Shown: one piece after another, positions 61,160 through 64,000 of the stretch
How positions within the stretch are numbered: position 1 is the stretch's first letter
Layout: each line of letters begins with the position of its first letter
Origin: JAVBTR01 sp031556065
GTDB taxonomy: Bacteria > Bacillota > Clostridia > Christensenellales > Aristaeellaceae
Length of the DNA: 64,000 nucleotides
NCBI GenBank assembly: GCA_031556065.1
Contig: JAVBTR010000020.1
Span: forward strand, 1-64,000
Direction: 5' to 3'
Made by a program: the position numbers and the translations under genes
Notes under the pieces: model-generated
What the model was told of the DNA's origin: nothing
What the model saw: only the letters and a program-made list of their open reading frames with translations
Database searches by the model: none

Positions 61160-62269
61160 ATGCTACAAGTTTCTACCCCCAGCAGAATCTGTTTATTCGG
61201 AGAACATCAGGACTATCTTGGGCTTGACGTTATCGCGCTGGCGATCGACCTGCGGTTTTCCGCGGCCATCACTCCCCGCCACGATCAACAGATCATCATT
61301 CGCATTCGCGATGTGCAAATCGATTCACTCAATGCTGAAAATACCGATGAGCGCTATCAAACCTACGTAATCGATCTGAACAAGCCAGTCATATATGAAA
61401 ACAACCGCGATTATCTCAAAAGCGCCGTCCATGTCTTGATCAAACATGGCTACCCCATTTCCGGCGCAGACATCCGCATGGATTCCACAATTCCAATCGG
61501 CAAGGGTATGTGTTCCTCCAGTACGATGATTGTGGCACTTATCAAAGCCCTGCTGGAAAGCGCCGGCCACCCTGACAAGGACGATCCCGCACGCATCGCC
61601 TACCTTGGCTACGAAGCAGAGGTGCTGGAGTTCAATGAACCCGGTGGCATGATGGATCATTGCACCTCCGCCCTGGGCGGCCTGGTGCACTTAAGCTTTG
61701 CCTCCGCCATGGAATACAACAAAATCGACGCACAGCTCCCTGGATGCTTTATTCTATTCGACTCTCTCCAGCAAAAGGACACCACCCGCATCCTAGGCCA
61801 AAGCAAAACCCCGCAGATCGAAGCGCTGCAAACGCTCGAGACTGACGGCATCACCTCAGTGCGCGATTTTATTTCAGATCCCGATAAAACAGCCTTACTG
61901 CACAAGCTTGATCCCTTCCACGCGCAAAAGCTGCGTGCCGCCATCGAGAACCACCGCCTTTTTCTAAAAGCCCTTGGCGGCCTACGCAGCGGCATTCCCC
62001 CCGAAACCCTTGGCGCCCTTCTTTCCTCACACCACGCCGTTTTGCGCGATGGTCTGAGCATTTCCACCCCCCGTATTGACGCCATCCTCGATACCGCCAT
62101 ACAGAATGGCGCATGGGGAGGGAAAATCAACGGTTCTGGCGGCGGCGGATGCTGCTTTGCCTATGCCCCGGTAGATAAGGCTGAACCAATCATCCAAGGG
62201 GTTGCTAAAATGGGTTACCCTGCACGTCTATTGCACCAAGACACAGGTGTCCGTGTGGATACACGCTAA
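61160..62269 (+). CDS. GHMP kinase, galactokinase-like
   Basis: A 369-aa sugar kinase of the GHMP superfamily. Motif 1 is RICLFGEHQDYLGLDVIALAI (galactokinase: GEHTDY), motif 2, the P-loop, is IPIGKGMCSSSTM, and motif 3 is KINGSGGGGCC. It would phosphorylate galactose or a related hexose at C1. It is divergent from the GH31-containing operon and, by position, in the same LacI regulon. GTGAGG precedes the ATG. It is shorter than classical GalK (about 390), so heptose or fucose kinases are alternatives. Confidence 0.85.
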   Translation: MLQVSTPSRICLFGEHQDYLGLDVIALAIDLRFSAAITPRHDQQIIIRIRDVQIDSLNAENTDERYQTYVIDLNKPVIYENNRDYLKSAVHVLIKHGYPISGADIRMDSTIPIGKGMCSSSTMIVALIKALLESAGHPDKDDPARIAYLGYEAEVLEFNEPGGMMDHCTSALGGLVHLSFASAMEYNKIDAQLPGCFILFDSLQQKDTTRILGQSKTPQIEALQTLETDGITSVRDFISDPDKTALLHKLDPFHAQKLRAAIENHRLFLKALGGLRSGIPPETLGALLSSHHAVLRDGLSISTPRIDAILDTAIQNGAWGGKINGSGGGGCCFAYAPVDKAEPIIQGVAKMGYPARLLHQDTGVRVDTR

Positions 62270-62334
62270 AAAGGCGACCCTCCCCGTGCTTTCATCCAAA
62301 GAAAGCCTACTATAATAGTGGCAATATGAAAAGC

Positions 62335-62379
62335 GAGAGAGCCCATTTTCTTCTTTTTTTAAAGAAAATGGACTCTCTC
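62335..62379. terminator. Hairpin between convergent genes
   Basis: GAGAGAG.CCATTTTCTT pairs with AAGAAAATGG.CTCTCTC around a T-rich loop. It lies between the convergent GHMP kinase and TauA-like genes. T runs are short, so termination strength is uncertain. Confidence 0.6.
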
Positions 62380-62387
62380 AAACTATT

Positions 62388-63386
62388 CTATTCCCCTATG
62401 GTATTGCCATAGAATTGCAAATCTACCAGGGTTTCATAGCTGTATTCCCCTTCATAGATGCCAGTTTTAACCAACACATCCATATCCAGGTTCACAGCGT
62501 CTTCAGAGATAAATCCGTCGGGGCTCCAAAGGTGGTCTTCATAGGCACGGTCCAAGGCAGCCTTCTTGCCTTCCGGGGTCATGGTAGCAAATTCGATATC
62601 GATGACCCGTTCGGCCATTTCACGGTCTGCTTGAACCGCTTTCAAGGCCTTAACCATGGCGTTTACGAATTTCTGGCAGGTTTCCGGGTCATTTGCGATA
62701 GTGGATCGTTTTACGCCAATGCAAGAGTAAGAGAAATCGCCCCAATCGGGGAACTTAAAGAAGGGTTCTTCCCAGATGCCTTCGGTTACGCCCTGGGATA
62801 CCTGGGGTTCTCCGCCATTGCCGATATCACCCATGCCTTGCTGAATCATGGCATTTACAGTGGAAGCGTCGGCATTTTCGATAAGGGTTACGTCTTTGTC
62901 GGGGTCTAAGCCCAAGGAGATCAAAAGATAACGAGTAACCAGGTTGGGTGAGCCGCCATAGCGACCCGCTACGATGGTTTTGCCTTCCAAGAAGGCTTTC
63001 ATGTCTTCATCGCTTTGGCTCGCGGGGGCGGTCCCTTTCTTGGCGAACAGATACACATTGGCCCGGTTTACGCAGTTGACGATGCCCAGGATCGGGTCTT
63101 TGCTTTCACGGCTGCCAAGAGCCATGGAATCGATGCCGCCGATAACCGCGAAGGCATCCCCTGAAACAACCGCTGTAATATGCGCGCCGCCGGTTGCCTG
63201 CACCACTTCAACTTCCAGGCCTTCTTCAGCAAAATACCCTTCGTGGATGGCCGCGTATAAGGGTAAGTAGCCCGTCATGTGCACCGGCTCCGCCACCACC
63301 AGTTTTTTAAGTTCCCCTGCGTATGCTGTAGTCACGCCAAGTATAAGTGCCAATGAAATAAGTACCGCCATTCCTTTTTTGAGCAT
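62388..63386 (-). CDS. ABC transporter substrate-binding protein (TauA/SsuA/NMT1 type)
   Basis: A 332-aa secreted binding protein with signal peptide (cut near AYA). LPLYAAIHEGYFAEEGLEVEVV is the start motif of the NMT1/TauA group, which binds sulfonates, nitrate or thiamine precursors. GGAGG is 9 nt before the ATG. It follows the permease gene by 18 nt. The ligand cannot be said. Confidence 0.88.
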   Translation of the reverse strand: MLKKGMAVLISLALILGVTTAYAGELKKLVVAEPVHMTGYLPLYAAIHEGYFAEEGLEVEVVQATGGAHITAVVSGDAFAVIGGIDSMALGSRESKDPILGIVNCVNRANVYLFAKKGTAPASQSDEDMKAFLEGKTIVAGRYGGSPNLVTRYLLISLGLDPDKDVTLIENADASTVNAMIQQGMGDIGNGGEPQVSQGVTEGIWEEPFFKFPDWGDFSYSCIGVKRSTIANDPETCQKFVNAMVKALKAVQADREMAERVIDIEFATMTPEGKKAALDRAYEDHLWSPDGFISEDAVNLDMDVLVKTGIYEGEYSYETLVDLQFYGNTIGE

Positions 63387-63404
63387 TAAATAGTTCCTCC
63401 TTAT

Positions 63405-64000
63405 TTATTCATGAACAACGATTGCCAAATGTTTTGACAACCATTTTTCAAGTAAGATGACGCCACCGTACATTACGATGGAAAGAATAGATAGTATCAC
63501 CACGCCCACCCAGACAAGCTTGATATCGAAAGTCGTGCCCGCGTAGATAATCATACGCCCGATACCGTGAGAAGATGCTATGAATTCACCTACAATGGCA
63601 CCGGCCAGGGCCAAAGCAATGTTCACCCGAAGAGAAGATATGATCCACGGGAAGGACCAGGGAATCGCCACCTTCATAAATACCTGAAACTTGCTTGCCC
63701 CAAGGGAATACATAAGGGTTTCCATTTCCGAATCCACCGATTTAATGCCGCCGTAGGCAGACAGGGCAGAGGTAATAACCGTCATGGAAAAGGCCAAGAT
63801 CACCTTAGAAGAAAATCCGATACCGAAGAGAATAACCAATACCGGTGCCAAAGCCAGCTTCGGCAGGGCATTTAAAATAACCAAATACGGTTCGCTTACC
63901 GCAGCATAGGTTTTACTCCACCAAAAAGACAGCCCCAGTGCGGAACCGATCACTGTGCCCAGAATAAAACCAAATAAGGTCGCGCCGGATGTATACCAGA
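63405..64000 (-). CDS. ABC transporter permease (TauC/SsuC type), partial
   Basis: This is the 3' part of a permease gene; the frame stays open to the right window edge (upstream codons read WYTSGATLFGFILGT), so the real start is outside. Visible are several membrane segments and the EAA loop METLMYSLGASKFQVFMKV, then ALAGAIVGEFIASSHGIGRM typical of TauC/SsuC. It forms an operon with the binding protein. Confidence 0.9.
   Translation of the reverse strand, partial: WYTSGATLFGFILGTVIGSALGLSFWWSKTYAAVSEPYLVILNALPKLALAPVLVILFGIGFSSKVILAFSMTVITSALSAYGGIKSVDSEMETLMYSLGASKFQVFMKVAIPWSFPWIISSLRVNIALALAGAIVGEFIASSHGIGRMIIYAGTTFDIKLVWVGVVILSILSIVMYGGVILLEKWLSKHLAIVVHE

Overview
The window reads as low-to-mid GC Clostridia (Firmicutes) chromosome, probably a strict anaerobe from a host-associated or similar sugar-rich habitat. 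The reasons are AGGAGG-type ribosome binding sites, YesM/YesN-type two-component systems, many CUT1 sugar ABC transporters, a glycyl radical enzyme with its activase, and ferredoxin-domain oxidoreductases. The genus cannot be named from the sequence alone.

Region 1 (1 to about 12.86 kb) is an accessory island that starts directly after the 3' end of the tmRNA gene (ssrA). It carries a MATE exporter with a divergent MerR regulator, an ABC-F ribosome-protection protein behind a leader peptide and attenuator, a Cfr-like 23S rRNA methyltransferase, a broken and an intact large serine recombinase, an HxlR-controlled SirTM/macrodomain/nitroreductase operon, and a MarR-MATE pair. Three copies of one hairpin terminator (about 7.73, 10.53 and 12.56 kb) and recombinase 3'-end scars mark the cassette borders. 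Both ends of the island share the motifs TTTACCCCCT and GGTTTCGCCAAATT.

Region 2 (12.9 to 25.6 kb) continues the drug-export theme. It has a phospholipase-C-like gene and a divergent PAP2 gene, a MATE gene, a second MerR regulator, a stand-alone EF-G/TetM-like GTPase domain, and a MarR operon (exported flavodoxin, MATE, aldo/keto reductase, FMN reductase). A DUF1989 protein and a methyltransferase follow. An EFR1-type flavodoxin-ferredoxin gene is then cut by an insertion holding an XRE-regulator fragment and a second large serine recombinase. Four MerR-type promoters with 19-bp spacers share one dyad, CTCCCAT..TGGGA.

Region 3 (25.7 to 27.9 kb) is DNA alkylation repair: an Ada/AraC/AlkA fusion and an O6-methylguanine methyltransferase.

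Region 4 (28 to 38.6 kb, minus strand) is one transcription direction: sensor kinase, AraC-type response regulator, solute-binding protein, two permeases, glycyl radical enzyme, activase. It looks like a sensed, imported substrate processed by radical chemistry.

Region 5 (39 to 45.7 kb) is a second sugar ABC transporter with a divergent YesM/YesN pair.

Region 6 (45.7 to 62.3 kb) is a LacI-controlled catabolic locus. A 12-gene minus-strand operon encodes a Gfo/Idh/MocA dehydrogenase, a GNAT_C-like acyltransferase, a sugar ABC transporter, a small Cys-rich protein, four DUF4832-like proteins, an MFS transporter and a MYORG-like GH31 enzyme. A galactokinase-like GHMP kinase is divergent. Matching LacI-type operators (TGTTTAC[G/T]AAAC) lie over the operon promoter and near lacI. 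The right edge holds the start of a TauA/SsuA-type ABC system.

The three observations I rate highest are the antibiotic-target-protection island with its cassette structure, the operon of four divergent DUF4832 proteins with a GH31 enzyme, and the glycyl radical enzyme of unknown substrate linked to a sugar importer.
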